Below, one piece after another: positions 17,884 through 26,264 of a stretch of 64,000 bases of DNA; positions within the stretch are counted from its first letter, which is position 1, and every line of letters begins with the position of its first letter. The translations under genes and the position numbers were made by a program. The notes under the pieces are model-generated. The model did not search any database, was not told where the DNA came from, and was given only the letters and a program-made list of their open reading frames with translations. The stretch comes from Xanthobacter sp. NM-25. Lineage in GTDB: Bacteria > Pseudomonadota > Alphaproteobacteria > Rhizobiales > Xanthobacteraceae. Location: positions 62,001-126,000 of the forward strand of contig NZ_JACBFS010000003.1 in the NCBI RefSeq assembly GCF_022138605.1, read 5' to 3'.

Positions 17884-19164
17884 ATGTCGTCGTGGCCTCG
17901 AGACGCCGCCTCGTCCCTGTGGACGCGGCTCTCCCGCGAACGTTTCTCCGCGCCGGTCCTGAGCGGTGATCTGGCTGCCGATGTGGTCGTCATCGGCGGC
18001 GGCATCGCCGGCCTTTCCACCGCCCTCGCTTTGCGCGAGCGGGGCCTCGACGTGGTGGTGGTGGAGGCGGTGCGCATCGGCAGCGGCGCATCCGGGCGGG
18101 CGAACGGCCAGGTCATCGCCACTCTGACGCGGCTCGGCCCCGAGGGCATGGCAAAGGCGCTGGGCAAGCCGTTCCTGGACATGGTGGCCGGCTCTGCCGA
18201 CGTACTCTATGGCTTCGTCGCGCGCTTCGGCATCGATTGCGACGCCGTGCGCCACGGCTGGCTGCAGCCGGCCCACAGCCCCGGCCGCGCCGCCGCCGCC
18301 CGGGGGCTCGCCCGCCAATGGGCCGCCGCCGGCGCGCCGGCGGTCGCCCTCGATCGCGCGGACGTGGAAGCGTTGATCGGCGCCCCCGGCTACGCCGGCG
18401 GCTGGCTGCACCGGGGCGGTGGCCACATCAACCCCTATGCCTTCACCGTCGGCCTGGCCCGTGGGGTCGCCGGCACCGGCGTGCGCATCTTCGAGGGCAG
18501 CCCGGCCACGGCCTTGGAGAGGGTAGGGGGGCTGTGGCAGGTGACGACGCCGGCTGGTACCGTGCGGGCGCCGCGGGTCGCCCTCGCCACCGGCGCCCAT
18601 ACCGGCGATCTGTGGCCGGGTCTGCGGCGGACCTTCGTGCCGGTCACGTCCTATCAGGTGGCGACCGCGCCGCTGGGATCGCTCGCCGCGCGCATCCTGC
18701 CGGGAGATGAGGCCTTCTCGGACACCCGCCGCGATCTGCGCTACATGCGGAAGGATCGCGAGGGGCGTCTCGTCTCCGGGGCGGCGCTGGCGATCCAGAT
18801 GGGGGCGGCATCCCGGCTGCCGGCGGCGGTGCGGCGGCGGCTGGCGCAGCTCTTTCCCGAGCTCGCGGCGGTGCCGATGCCGGATTTCTGGGGCGGGCGC
18901 ATCGCGATGACGGTCGATCGGCTGCCCCATCTCCATCGCACCGACGAGGGCCTCGCCGCTTGGGTCGGCTGTAACGGGCGGGGACTGGCCCTGTGCTGCG
19001 GGATGGGCACTGTTCTGGCCGATGCGGTGCTCGGCCGGCCCGATGCCGAGCTGGCCCTGCCGCCCACTCCAGTGAAGCCGCTGCCCCTGCACGGTTTCGT
19101 CACCGCCACCGCGCGGATGATCCTGCCCTATTATCGCTGGCTGGATGGGCGCGAGGTCCATTGA
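17884..19164 (+). CDS. FAD-dependent amine/amino-acid oxidoreductase (DadA/PuuB family)
   Basis: A 426-residue DAO-fold flavoprotein. The FAD-binding turn VVVIGGGIAGLSTALAL (about residues 34-50), the SGASGRANGQV segment and a C-terminal WVGCNGRGLALCCGMG loop match the PuuB/sarcosine-oxidase-like group, which oxidises primary or secondary amines to imines or aldehydes. It is the last gene of the LacI-controlled operon, 111 bp after the second permease. Its place beside HyuA/HyuB suggests that it oxidises the amino compound released by ring opening, for example a sarcosine-like product; that is inference. Its 3' end converges on the ars operon with a 41-bp gap. Confidence 0.85.
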   Translation: MSSWPRDAASSLWTRLSRERFSAPVLSGDLAADVVVIGGGIAGLSTALALRERGLDVVVVEAVRIGSGASGRANGQVIATLTRLGPEGMAKALGKPFLDMVAGSADVLYGFVARFGIDCDAVRHGWLQPAHSPGRAAAARGLARQWAAAGAPAVALDRADVEALIGAPGYAGGWLHRGGGHINPYAFTVGLARGVAGTGVRIFEGSPATALERVGGLWQVTTPAGTVRAPRVALATGAHTGDLWPGLRRTFVPVTSYQVATAPLGSLAARILPGDEAFSDTRRDLRYMRKDREGRLVSGAALAIQMGAASRLPAAVRRRLAQLFPELAAVPMPDFWGGRIAMTVDRLPHLHRTDEGLAAWVGCNGRGLALCCGMGTVLADAVLGRPDAELALPPTPVKPLPLHGFVTATARMILPYYRWLDGREVH

Positions 19165-19205
19165 GCTACCAGGGCATCGCCGGTGGGGGCCTCATGGCGT
19201 CCGGG

Positions 19206-20408
19206 TCACGCCTGCCGGCGCCAGAGCAGCACCAGCAGCGTGCCCGACACCAGCCACAGCACCAGCACGGCCGCGAGCACGCTTTGGGCGCCGCCTGCCG
19301 TGAGGAGATAGGCGGCGCCGAGCGGTGCGAGGGCCTGGGCCAGCAGGGCGGGCCGGGCGAGGCGCCCGGCGAGCCGCGGATAGCGCGCCGCACCCAGCAG
19401 CGCCAGCGGCACCGTGCCCTTGGCGATGGAGAAGATGCCGTTGCCGGCGCCATAGGCGGCCAGTGCCATGGCAACGACAGGGAAGCCGGCGGCGAGAAGC
19501 ACCAGGCCGAGGCCCATCAGCCCCACCGCGCCGGCCATGGTCCATAGAGGATGATGCCGGCCGCCGCTCAGCTGCTCGACGATGCGCGCCAGGACCTGCG
19601 CGGGGCCGATGATGGCGCCGGCGGCCACCGCTTCGGCGAGGCTGAAGCCGCGCGCCTGCAACAGCGCCAGCACCTGCACCGACATGGTGGAGGCAATGGC
19701 CCCGACCAGGGTGACGATGCCGGCGAGAAGGAGAAAGGCGGTGCGCTCGCGCCCGTGTAGCGCGAGGGGCTCGGACTTCGCGGCCACGTCGTCCTGCGCG
19801 CCTGCCCGGATGGTCGCGGGGAGAAACGCCGCCAGCAGCGGGAGACACACGCACAGCTGGGCCGCGGCATAGGCGAGGCAGGCGCCCCGCCAGCCCACAT
19901 GGGCCTCCAGTGCGGCCGAGACGGGCCAGCAGACGGTGCTGGCAAAGCCGCCCCAGAGGGTCAGCAGGGTGATGGGCCGGCGGGCGGCGGCGCCATAAAG
20001 GTGGCCCAGGGTGGCGAAGGCCGCATCATAGAGGCTCGCCGCCATGCCGAGGCCCATGAGGCACCAGCCGAGGGCAAACACGGCGAGGTGCGGCGCCGTG
20101 GCGACCACCGTGAGGCCGAGGGCGATGCACGCGCAGCCGGCCATCAGCACCGGCCGGCCGCCGCGCGCATGGATCCACACGCCCACGCGGGGAGAGGCGA
20201 TGCCGGCCACCAGCAGCCCCAGCGAAAGGCTGCCCATGATCCAGGGCATGGGCCAGCCGGTGTCGCGGGCGATGGGCGCGGCCAGCACCGCAAGCAGGTA
20301 GAAGGAGGAGCCCCAGGTCAGGATCTGGACGATGCCCAGGGCATTGACAACGCGGCGCTGGGCGCCGCGCTCGGCCGTTTCGGAGGGGGCCGAAGCGGGG
20401 GCGCTCAC
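19206..20408 (-). CDS. MFS transporter in the ars operon
   Basis: A 400-residue major facilitator with about twelve hydrophobic segments, beginning with VVNALGIVQILTWGSSFYLLAVLAAPIA. I place the start at the GTG at 20408, which overlaps the arsH stop (GTGA); a much longer reading upstream would run antisense-like through arsH. As the last gene of the arsR-arsC-arsC-acr3-arsH operon it probably exports an arsenic or antimony species, perhaps an organoarsenical, since MFS exporters of this kind (ArsJ, ArsK, ArsP-like roles) accompany ars genes. The exact substrate is not visible in the sequence. Confidence 0.82.
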   Translation of the reverse strand: MSAPASAPSETAERGAQRRVVNALGIVQILTWGSSFYLLAVLAAPIARDTGWPMPWIMGSLSLGLLVAGIASPRVGVWIHARGGRPVLMAGCACIALGLTVVATAPHLAVFALGWCLMGLGMAASLYDAAFATLGHLYGAAARRPITLLTLWGGFASTVCWPVSAALEAHVGWRGACLAYAAAQLCVCLPLLAAFLPATIRAGAQDDVAAKSEPLALHGRERTAFLLLAGIVTLVGAIASTMSVQVLALLQARGFSLAEAVAAGAIIGPAQVLARIVEQLSGGRHHPLWTMAGAVGLMGLGLVLLAAGFPVVAMALAAYGAGNGIFSIAKGTVPLALLGAARYPRLAGRLARPALLAQALAPLGAAYLLTAGGAQSVLAAVLVLWLVSGTLLVLLWRRQA

Positions 20409-21127
20409 CGCACGGCCGCGCCGAGGGCGAGCCGCTCCTCCAGCTTCGCCGCCGCTTCCTTGCGTTCGCTGTAGCGGTCGGTGAGATAAGGGGAGATGTC
20501 GCGGGTCAGCAGGGTGAATTTCACCAGCTCTTCCATCACGTCGACCACCCGGTCGTAATAGCCGGACGGCTTCATGCGGCCACCTTCCTCGAACTCCTGA
20601 TAGGCCTTGGCCACGGACGACTGGTTGGGGATGGTGAGCATGCGCATCCAGCGGCCGAGAATGCGCATCTGGTTCACCGCATTGAAGGATTGCGAGCCGC
20701 CGCACACCTGCATCAGGGCCAGGGTTCGGCCCTGGGTGGGGCGGATGGCGCCCATGGCGAGAGGAATCCAGTCGATCTGCGCCTTCATCACGGCGCTCAT
20801 GGCGCCGTGCCGCTCCGGGCTGCACCACACCTGGCCTTCCGACCACAAGGTCAGCGCGCGCAGTTCTTGCACCTTGGGATGCTCCACCGGTGCCCCGTCC
20901 GGCAGCGGCAGGCCGTCGGCATGGAAGACGCGGGTTTCGGCACCGAAATGGCGCAGCAGCCGTTCGGCCTCCAGCGTCAGCAGACGGGAATAGGAGCGGT
21001 CCCGGAGCGAGCCGTAAAGCAGCAGGATGCGCGGCGGATGGCGCGACGGCGTGACGGGGAACAACCGTTCGGGGGAGGGAATGTCGAGCAGGCCCTCATC
21101 CACGTTTGGCAGGCTGGTGTCGGTCAC
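20405..21127 (-). CDS. arsH: arsenical resistance flavoprotein ArsH
   Basis: A 240-residue NADPH-dependent FMN reductase of the ArsH family, which oxidises trivalent organoarsenicals and protects against arsenite-linked stress. The flavodoxin-like FMN loop LLYGSLRDRSYSRLLTLEAERLL follows an ArsH-type N-terminus with RLFPVTPSRHPPRILLL. Later GAIRPTQGRTLALMQVCGGSQSFN is characteristic. Translation begins at a GTG (21127) overlapping the acr3 stop by GTGA. Its own stop overlaps the start of the MFS gene in the same way, so the tail of the operon is tightly coupled. Confidence 0.93.
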   Translation of the reverse strand: MTDTSLPNVDEGLLDIPSPERLFPVTPSRHPPRILLLYGSLRDRSYSRLLTLEAERLLRHFGAETRVFHADGLPLPDGAPVEHPKVQELRALTLWSEGQVWCSPERHGAMSAVMKAQIDWIPLAMGAIRPTQGRTLALMQVCGGSQSFNAVNQMRILGRWMRMLTIPNQSSVAKAYQEFEEGGRMKPSGYYDRVVDVMEELVKFTLLTRDISPYLTDRYSERKEAAAKLEERLALGAAVR

Positions 21128-22179
21128 GGCGTGCTCCTTGCCGCCGCGCCGGTGGCGGCTCCACGTTCATACCAGCCCTTGGAGCGGTTCACGATCCAGA
21201 CGACCGACAGCATCACCGGCACCTCGATCAGCACCCCCACCACGGTGGCGAGCGCGGCGCCGGAGGTGAAGCCAAACAGGGAGATGGCCGCCGCCACCGC
21301 CAGCTCGAAGAAGTTGGAGGCGCCGATGAGGGCGGAGGGGCCGGCGACGCAATGGGCCTCGCCGACGATCCGGTTCAGCACATAGGCAAGGCCGGCGTTG
21401 AAATAGACCTGGATCAGGATCGGCACCGCCAGCAGCGCGATGACCAGGGGCTGGGCGATGATGGCCTCGCCTTGAAAGCCGAACAGCAGCACCAATGTGG
21501 CGAGCAGCGCCACCAGGGAGAGCGGGCCGAGCCGCGACAGAAGCCGGTCCAGCGCCGCCTGTCCACCGTGCGCCAGCAGGCGCCGCCGCAGCATCTGCGC
21601 GGCGATCACTGGAATGACGATGTAGAGCACCACCGACAGCACCAGCGTGCCCCACGGCACGGTGATGGCGGACAGGCCCAGCAGCAGCGCGACGATGGGG
21701 GCGAAGGCCACCACCATGATGGCGTCGTTGAGCGCCACCTGGGACAGGGTGAAATGGGGCTCGCCTCGGGTCAGGTTCGACCACACGAACACCATGGCGG
21801 TGCAGGGCGCGGCGGCGAGGATGATGAGGCCGGCGATATAGCTGTCGATCTGGTCGGCGGGCAGCAGGGGGCGGAACAGCCAGCCAATGAACAGCCAGCC
21901 CAGCAGCGCCATGGAAAAGGGCTTCACCGCCCAGTTCACCAGCAGCGTCACGCCGATGCCCCGCCAGTGCTTTCCCACTTCGCCCAGGGCGGCGAAGTCG
22001 ATCTTCAGCAGCATGGGCACGATCATCAGCCAGATCAGCACCGCCACCGGCAGGTTCACCTGGGCGATTTCGATGGCGCCGATGGCGTGGAACACCGCCG
22101 GCACCAGATGGCCGAGGAGCACGCCCGCGACGATGCACAGGCCGACCCACACGGTGAGATACCGCTCGAACAGGGACAT
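21124..22179 (-). CDS. acr3: arsenite efflux permease, ACR3 family
   Basis: A 351-residue, ten-span inner-membrane carrier that expels arsenite. Family marks include the N-terminus SLFERYLTVWVGLCIVAGVLLG, the NWAVKPFSMALLGWLF span and the APCTAMVFVWSNLTRG segment with the conserved Cys needed for As(III) transport in ACR3 proteins. The start at 22179 gives the standard N-terminus; a longer reading adds 43 unrelated residues. It lies between the glutaredoxin-type arsC and arsH genes and overlaps arsH by GTGA. It acts after either of the two arsenate reductases. Confidence 0.95.
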   Translation of the reverse strand: MSLFERYLTVWVGLCIVAGVLLGHLVPAVFHAIGAIEIAQVNLPVAVLIWLMIVPMLLKIDFAALGEVGKHWRGIGVTLLVNWAVKPFSMALLGWLFIGWLFRPLLPADQIDSYIAGLIILAAAPCTAMVFVWSNLTRGEPHFTLSQVALNDAIMVVAFAPIVALLLGLSAITVPWGTLVLSVVLYIVIPVIAAQMLRRRLLAHGGQAALDRLLSRLGPLSLVALLATLVLLFGFQGEAIIAQPLVIALLAVPILIQVYFNAGLAYVLNRIVGEAHCVAGPSALIGASNFFELAVAAAISLFGFTSGAALATVVGVLIEVPVMLSVVWIVNRSKGWYERGAATGAAARSTP

Positions 22180-22196
22180 GGGGGATCTCCGATGGC

Positions 22197-22619
22197 TCAG
22201 CCGGTGACGCGGTGGCCGGCTGCGTCCACCACGCGCTCGCCATCTTCCTTGGAGAAGGCGCCCTGCTGCGGGGGCAGCAGGTCCAGCACCAATTCGGAGG
22301 GGCGGCACAAGCGCACGCCCTTGGGCGAGACGACGATGGGGCGGTTGATGAGAATGGGATGGGCCATCATGGCGTCGAGCAGCGCCTCGTCGGACAGGGC
22401 CGGGTCGCCAAGGCCAAGCTCGGCATAGGGCGTGCCCTTTTCCCGCAACACGTCACGCACCGAAAGGCCGGCGCGGGCGATGAGCTGCTGCAGCAGCGCG
22501 CGGGAGGGCGGCGTCTTCAGATATTCGATCACGTGCGGCTCGATGCCCGCATTGCGGATCATGGCCAGGGTGTTGCGCGAGGTGCCGCAATCCGGGTTGT
22601 GATAGATGATGACGTCCAT
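22197..22619 (-). CDS. arsC: arsenate reductase, glutaredoxin-coupled (ArsC)
   Basis: A 140-residue ArsC of the plasmid R773 type. The N-terminal thioredoxin-fold segment IIYHNPDCGTSRNTL places the catalytic cysteine at residue 11, and the arsenate-binding arginines are in the HPILINRPIVV segment and around KGVRLCRP. It reduces arsenate to arsenite with glutathione/glutaredoxin. It lies ten bases downstream of a second, unrelated arsenate reductase and 17 bases upstream of acr3 in the same operon. Confidence 0.94.
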   Translation of the reverse strand: MDVIIYHNPDCGTSRNTLAMIRNAGIEPHVIEYLKTPPSRALLQQLIARAGLSVRDVLREKGTPYAELGLGDPALSDEALLDAMMAHPILINRPIVVSPKGVRLCRPSELVLDLLPPQQGAFSKEDGERVVDAAGHRVTG

Positions 22620-22628
22620 GATCAGGCC

Positions 22629-23168
22629 TCATGCCACATCCGGTCGGGGGGAGGTGGCGCCGGCCAGATGGCCGATCTCGCGCAGCTTGGCATTCAGCGC
22701 CAGCCGATCCAGTTTGGCGATGGGCAGGGCGGTGAAGACCGAGATGCGGTTCTTCAGGTAGCGGAAGGCCGCGTTGAACGCCGCCTCCTTCTCGATGTCC
22801 GAGCCTTCCACCGCTGCGGGGTCCTCGATGCCCCAATGGGCGGTCATGGGCTGGCCCGGCCAGAGGGGGCAGGCTTCGCCCGCCGCGTTGTCACAGACCG
22901 TGAAGACGAAATCCATGACCGGCGCGCCGGGCTCGGCGAACTCGAGCCAGCTTTTGGAGCGGAAACCTTGCGCAGGATAGCCATAGGCTTCAAGCGTCTT
23001 GAGGGCGAAGGGGTTCACCTCCCCCTTGGGCGCGCTGCCCGCAGAGAAGGCCCGGAAGCGGCCGGCGCCATCCTTGGCCAGGATGCTTTCGGCGAGGATG
23101 GAGCGGGCGGAATTGCCGGTGCACAGGAACAGCACGTTATAGACGTGCCCGTGAGCGACCTCAGGCAT
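22629..23168 (-). CDS. arsC: arsenate reductase, low-molecular-weight phosphatase type
   Basis: A 179-residue arsenate reductase of the LMW-PTP fold. The P-loop CTGNSARS starts at Cys16, and two further cysteines in VCDNAAGEACPLWPG correspond to the redox pair that relays the disulfide to thioredoxin in this family. Around 40 residues after the usual end of the fold form an extra C-terminal helix-like tail. The gene overlaps the arsR stop by eight bases. Having this and the glutaredoxin-type enzyme in one operon gives two reductant routes for the same reaction. Confidence 0.93.
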   Translation of the reverse strand: MPEVAHGHVYNVLFLCTGNSARSILAESILAKDGAGRFRAFSAGSAPKGEVNPFALKTLEAYGYPAQGFRSKSWLEFAEPGAPVMDFVFTVCDNAAGEACPLWPGQPMTAHWGIEDPAAVEGSDIEKEAAFNAAFRYLKNRISVFTALPIAKLDRLALNAKLREIGHLAGATSPRPDVA

Positions 23169-23523
23169 GGGTGTCGTCCTTGTTCGGTTCGCAGGCGCAG
23201 GAGAGGGCGGCGACCGCAGGCGCGCACACTTCGGGATGTCCGCTACAGCAGTCGCGCATGAGGAAGGCGATGAGGTCGGAGAGGGCCGGATAGACCGCGC
23301 TGTAGATGATGGAGCGGCCGTCCCGGCGGGATTGAACCAGCCCGGCGTGTTCCAGATGGCTCAGGTGGAAGGACAGGCGGGAGGAGGAGGCGTCGCCCAG
23401 CGCCGCGCCGATGGCACCCGCTGGACGCCCCTCAGGACCAGCCTCGACCAGCAGGCGCACGATGCGCAGCCGCGTCTCCTGGGCCAGGGCGGCGAAGGCG
23501 GAAAGGGCGTGGGTCTCGTCCAT
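23161..23523 (-). CDS. arsR: ArsR/SmtB-family arsenic repressor
   Basis: A 120-residue winged-helix repressor. The DNA-recognition region is SSRLSFHLSHLEHAGLVQSRRDGR (about residues 47-70). The classic metal site of the R773 protein (ELCVCDL) is absent; instead the C-terminus carries Cys92, Cys93 and Cys100 (RDCCSGHPEVC), the arrangement of C-terminal-site ArsRs, plus Cys109 and Cys111. A near-perfect inverted repeat starts two bases upstream of the ATG, so no Shine-Dalgarno can be placed outside it. The first gene of the six-gene ars operon; it should release the operator when As(III) binds. Confidence 0.94.
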   Translation of the reverse strand: MDETHALSAFAALAQETRLRIVRLLVEAGPEGRPAGAIGAALGDASSSRLSFHLSHLEHAGLVQSRRDGRSIIYSAVYPALSDLIAFLMRDCCSGHPEVCAPAVAALSCACEPNKDDTHA

Positions 23524-23524
23524 A

Positions 23525-23558
23525 ATTCAATAACTCAATGAATATTGAGATATTGAAT
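23525..23558. promoter_or_regulatory. ars operator/promoter inverted repeat
   Basis: Two 15-bp arms (ATTCAATAACTCAAT at 23525-23539 and its complement at 23544-23558, 14 of 15 matching) are separated by four bases. The AT-rich repeat is out of character for this GC-rich window and lies directly upstream of arsR. It is the expected ArsR operator overlapping the promoter. Confidence 0.85.
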
Positions 23559-23611
23559 GCATACACCGTTCCAGCGCCGCCCGCAAGCCATGAGTGACCG
23601 GGCCGGTGGGG

Positions 23612-24709
23612 TCAGCCCGGCGGCGCGTCGCGCCGGGGATCGAGGTGCTGCATCACGTGCTTCACCAGGGCGCGTTCGGAGCCCACGCCGGTCTTGCGAT
23701 ACATGCGCAGCCGGCAGTTCTTGATGGTGCCCTTGCTGAGGTTGAGCTTTTGAGCAATGCCGCCGGTGGTCTCGCCATTCATGAGCAGGAGCACGATCTC
23801 CCGCTCGCGTGGCGTGAAGATCTTCAGCGCTTCCTCCAGCAGGCGGTCGGGATCCTCCACCCGGGGCGGGGCATCGGTGTCGAGCACATACATGCGCCCG
23901 CCCGGTGCCAGCGGGAAATCGCGATCGAATGCCTCCACCTTCACGGTGAACGGCGGCAGCGCCCGCGGCTGGCAATCGCCGGTGGTGTGCAAGTCCTCTA
24001 CCAGCGTCGTCAGCGCCGGCTCGCCCGTCGCCGCCTTCTGCCAGGCCTCGTTGGAAAAGACATCCACCCCGAAGCGGTCCTTGATGAGGGTGGGGCGGGT
24101 GATGAAGCCTTCCACCTGCGGCCCGCGCAGGTGGCGCAGGCTGTTGAACAGGGCGCCCAGATGGGAGCGGTGGAAACCCTCCAGCATGGGGAAGATGAGC
24201 TTGGCGCGTGCGATATCCGCCGGTGAGAAGCCACCGCTCTCCCGCTCCAGGAACAGCCCGAAGCAGCAGTGGCCCACCGTGGAGAAGAAAATGCCGAGCT
24301 CGTCGGAGATGCTGGCGACGGTCTGGAACACCTTGTGGTAGAGGTCCCAGGCGCGGCCCGGGGCGCGCACGTCATTCAGCTGAAGCACGCCTGGATTGCC
24401 ATTATTGCGCCAATACTCGGAAAACGGGTCGACCGAGGCGTAGATATTAGTGTAATATGCAACCACATCGCTCGCCACGTTCTTGGTGAAGAGCACGTCG
24501 GGCGGGGCCACGCGCGAATAGCGAATAATCCAGCACGCATCATGGTCGATGGCGGCGCCGAACAATTCCACCAGCTCGCGATGAAAGCGGTCGCTGCCGA
24601 TCACCCGCGCCACCTGTCCCACATGGGCGAACCACTCCGGACTGTTCAGCGGCACGGCGCTGTATCGCCCGAATGCGGAAGCCAGTGGAACGGGAAGTGA
24701 TTCTGCCAT
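23612..24709 (-). CDS. LuxR-family transcriptional regulator
   Basis: A 365-residue regulator with a C-terminal LuxR helix-turn-helix (FTPREREIVLLLMNGETTGGIAQKL, then SKGTIKNCRLRMYRKTG, about residues 293-340). The first 230 residues form an uncharacterised sensor region without an obvious receiver or autoinducer-binding signature; a GAF/PAS-like fold is possible. The gene lies downstream of, and on the same strand as, the TMA/ETF/GcvT operon, from which it is separated by about 350 bp. It could therefore have its own promoter and regulate that operon or something outside it. A GTGTACAC palindrome lies 24 bases upstream of the start. Confidence 0.85.
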   Translation of the reverse strand: MAESLPVPLASAFGRYSAVPLNSPEWFAHVGQVARVIGSDRFHRELVELFGAAIDHDACWIIRYSRVAPPDVLFTKNVASDVVAYYTNIYASVDPFSEYWRNNGNPGVLQLNDVRAPGRAWDLYHKVFQTVASISDELGIFFSTVGHCCFGLFLERESGGFSPADIARAKLIFPMLEGFHRSHLGALFNSLRHLRGPQVEGFITRPTLIKDRFGVDVFSNEAWQKAATGEPALTTLVEDLHTTGDCQPRALPPFTVKVEAFDRDFPLAPGGRMYVLDTDAPPRVEDPDRLLEEALKIFTPREREIVLLLMNGETTGGIAQKLNLSKGTIKNCRLRMYRKTGVGSERALVKHVMQHLDPRRDAPPG

Positions 24710-25063
24710 GCCTCACGCTCCCGTCGGCATGTGTGTACACTTGAATAGTTCCGATCTGAGTAAAGCCGAGCGGTTGCCCCCTGGCAATGCGGACGTTGCG
24801 TCATCATGCTCCCTATCTCTTTCGATGTTGCAGTGCATATGGGGGGTGAAGCCGCCGGCAATTCTGCCTTTTCGGCGAGCGTTGCCGCCCGGCATCTCGC
24901 GGCTGCGAGGAACGTCGGGCGGAGTTCGGGTGGAAGCTGCACGCAAAGGGGCCTCACGGGAAAGGACCGGAGGCGGGCGGCCTCGCACCGCCCGCGCTCC
25001 GGCAAGGTTCCCAGGAGGAAGCCCCCGGGTTACGGCTCGGCCTGCAGCGGCAGCTGCGGAAGG
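24710..25063. other. 354-bp intergenic region upstream of the LuxR gene
   Basis: No coding sequence is supported here. It holds a perfect GTGTACAC palindrome at 24733-24740, close to the LuxR start, and a hairpin at 24973-24995 (stem GCGGGCGG / CCGCCCGC, seven-base loop) that may terminate the GcvT-like gene on the minus strand. The middle is less GC-rich than the genes, consistent with promoter sequence. Confidence 0.5.
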
Positions 25064-26203
25064 TCAGGCCGTCCGTTCGTCGAGCGGGTGGGTCCGCAGG
25101 CGCAGCGGATCATAGAAGGGGGTCTTCACCACCCGCGCCGGGAAGCGCTCCTCGCCGCTGTGAACCTCCAGCTCGGTGCCGCAGCCGGCGAGGTGGGGCG
25201 CCACATGCACCAGGGCCAGTGATCGCATGAGGTAGCGGCTGTAGGTGGTGGAATTCACGATGCCCACCTCCCGGCCATCGCGGAACAGTTTCGCCCCCGG
25301 CTCGATGGCCGCGTGATGGTCGATCTCAATGCCCGCCTGCGCCACCCGCCCTTGTCCGCGTCGGCGCAGCACGGCGTCGCGGCCGCGGAAGGCGGGCTTG
25401 TCCGGATTCACCGTCCAGCCGAGCCCGGCTTCCCACGGCGTCGTATCTCCTTCCGGCATGTCATAGGGATAGAAGAGCAGGCCGCCTTCGACGCGGACGA
25501 TGTCGAGGCAGGACCACGACACAGCCATGGCCCCGTGCGGCCGGCCGGCCTCGAGAATGGCATCCCACAGGACCACGGCGTCGCCGGAGGCGCAGGACAC
25601 CTCATAGCCGCGCTCGCCGGAATAGCCGCCGCGGGCGATGGAGACCGGGCGGCCGAACAGGCTGGTCCGCCGATGCCCGAAATAGGGCAGGGTCTTCAGC
25701 TCGAAGCCGGTGTGCGGCGCCAGGATGTCGAGGGCCTTGGGTCCCTGCAGCGACAGCATGTGCACGTCATTATCCTTGCGGAAGGTCACGTCGCGCCCCG
25801 CAGCGGCCGCCGGCAGCAGGTCCTCCAGGGCGCCACTGCCGTGGGATACCCGATAGGCGTTCGGCCCATCGCAATAGACGAGGACGTCATCGATGATGCT
25901 GCCGTTGTCGTCCAGCAGTCCGGTGAGGGAGGCGGCGCCGGGGGCGATGCTGGCAATATCGGAGGTGAACAGCTCCTCCAGCACGGCCAGGGCATCGCGG
26001 CCCGAGACGTCGATGATGCGAAGGGCGGAGACGTCGAACAGGCCGGCGGCGGTACGCACGGCGACCACCTCGTCATCGGGGTTGGTGGCGTAGTTCTGCG
26101 GCACGGGCATGTCGTTCCACGCCGCCTCGAAGGTGGTGCCGAGGGCCCGGTGGCGATCGGACAGGGCGGAAAGACGGGAATAGGCGGGCAGGCCAGCGGT
26201 CAT
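25064..26203 (-). CDS. GcvT-like folate-dependent aminomethyltransferase family protein
   Basis: A 379-residue protein of the glycine-cleavage T-protein/demethylase family, which binds tetrahydrofolate and accepts one-carbon units. Family segments include FDVSALRIIDVSGRDALAVLEEL, SLQGPKALDIL, YSGERGYEVSC, VEGGLLFYPYDMPEGDTTPWEAGLGW and a C-terminal barrel domain (about residues 285-370). The start at 26203 is followed by a normal N-terminus. As last gene of the TMA dehydrogenase operon it may capture the released methyl carbon as methylene-THF, or be a separate methylamine demethylase; both are inference. It is too short and too different to call LigM/DesA or DmdA. Confidence 0.8.
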   Translation of the reverse strand: MTAGLPAYSRLSALSDRHRALGTTFEAAWNDMPVPQNYATNPDDEVVAVRTAAGLFDVSALRIIDVSGRDALAVLEELFTSDIASIAPGAASLTGLLDDNGSIIDDVLVYCDGPNAYRVSHGSGALEDLLPAAAAGRDVTFRKDNDVHMLSLQGPKALDILAPHTGFELKTLPYFGHRRTSLFGRPVSIARGGYSGERGYEVSCASGDAVVLWDAILEAGRPHGAMAVSWSCLDIVRVEGGLLFYPYDMPEGDTTPWEAGLGWTVNPDKPAFRGRDAVLRRRGQGRVAQAGIEIDHHAAIEPGAKLFRDGREVGIVNSTTYSRYLMRSLALVHVAPHLAGCGTELEVHSGEERFPARVVKTPFYDPLRLRTHPLDERTA

Positions 26204-26264
26204 GCTGCGGGTCCTTTCTTGATGCGGGGAGAGGACGGCCCGGCAGGCGCCGGGCCGCCGGGGG

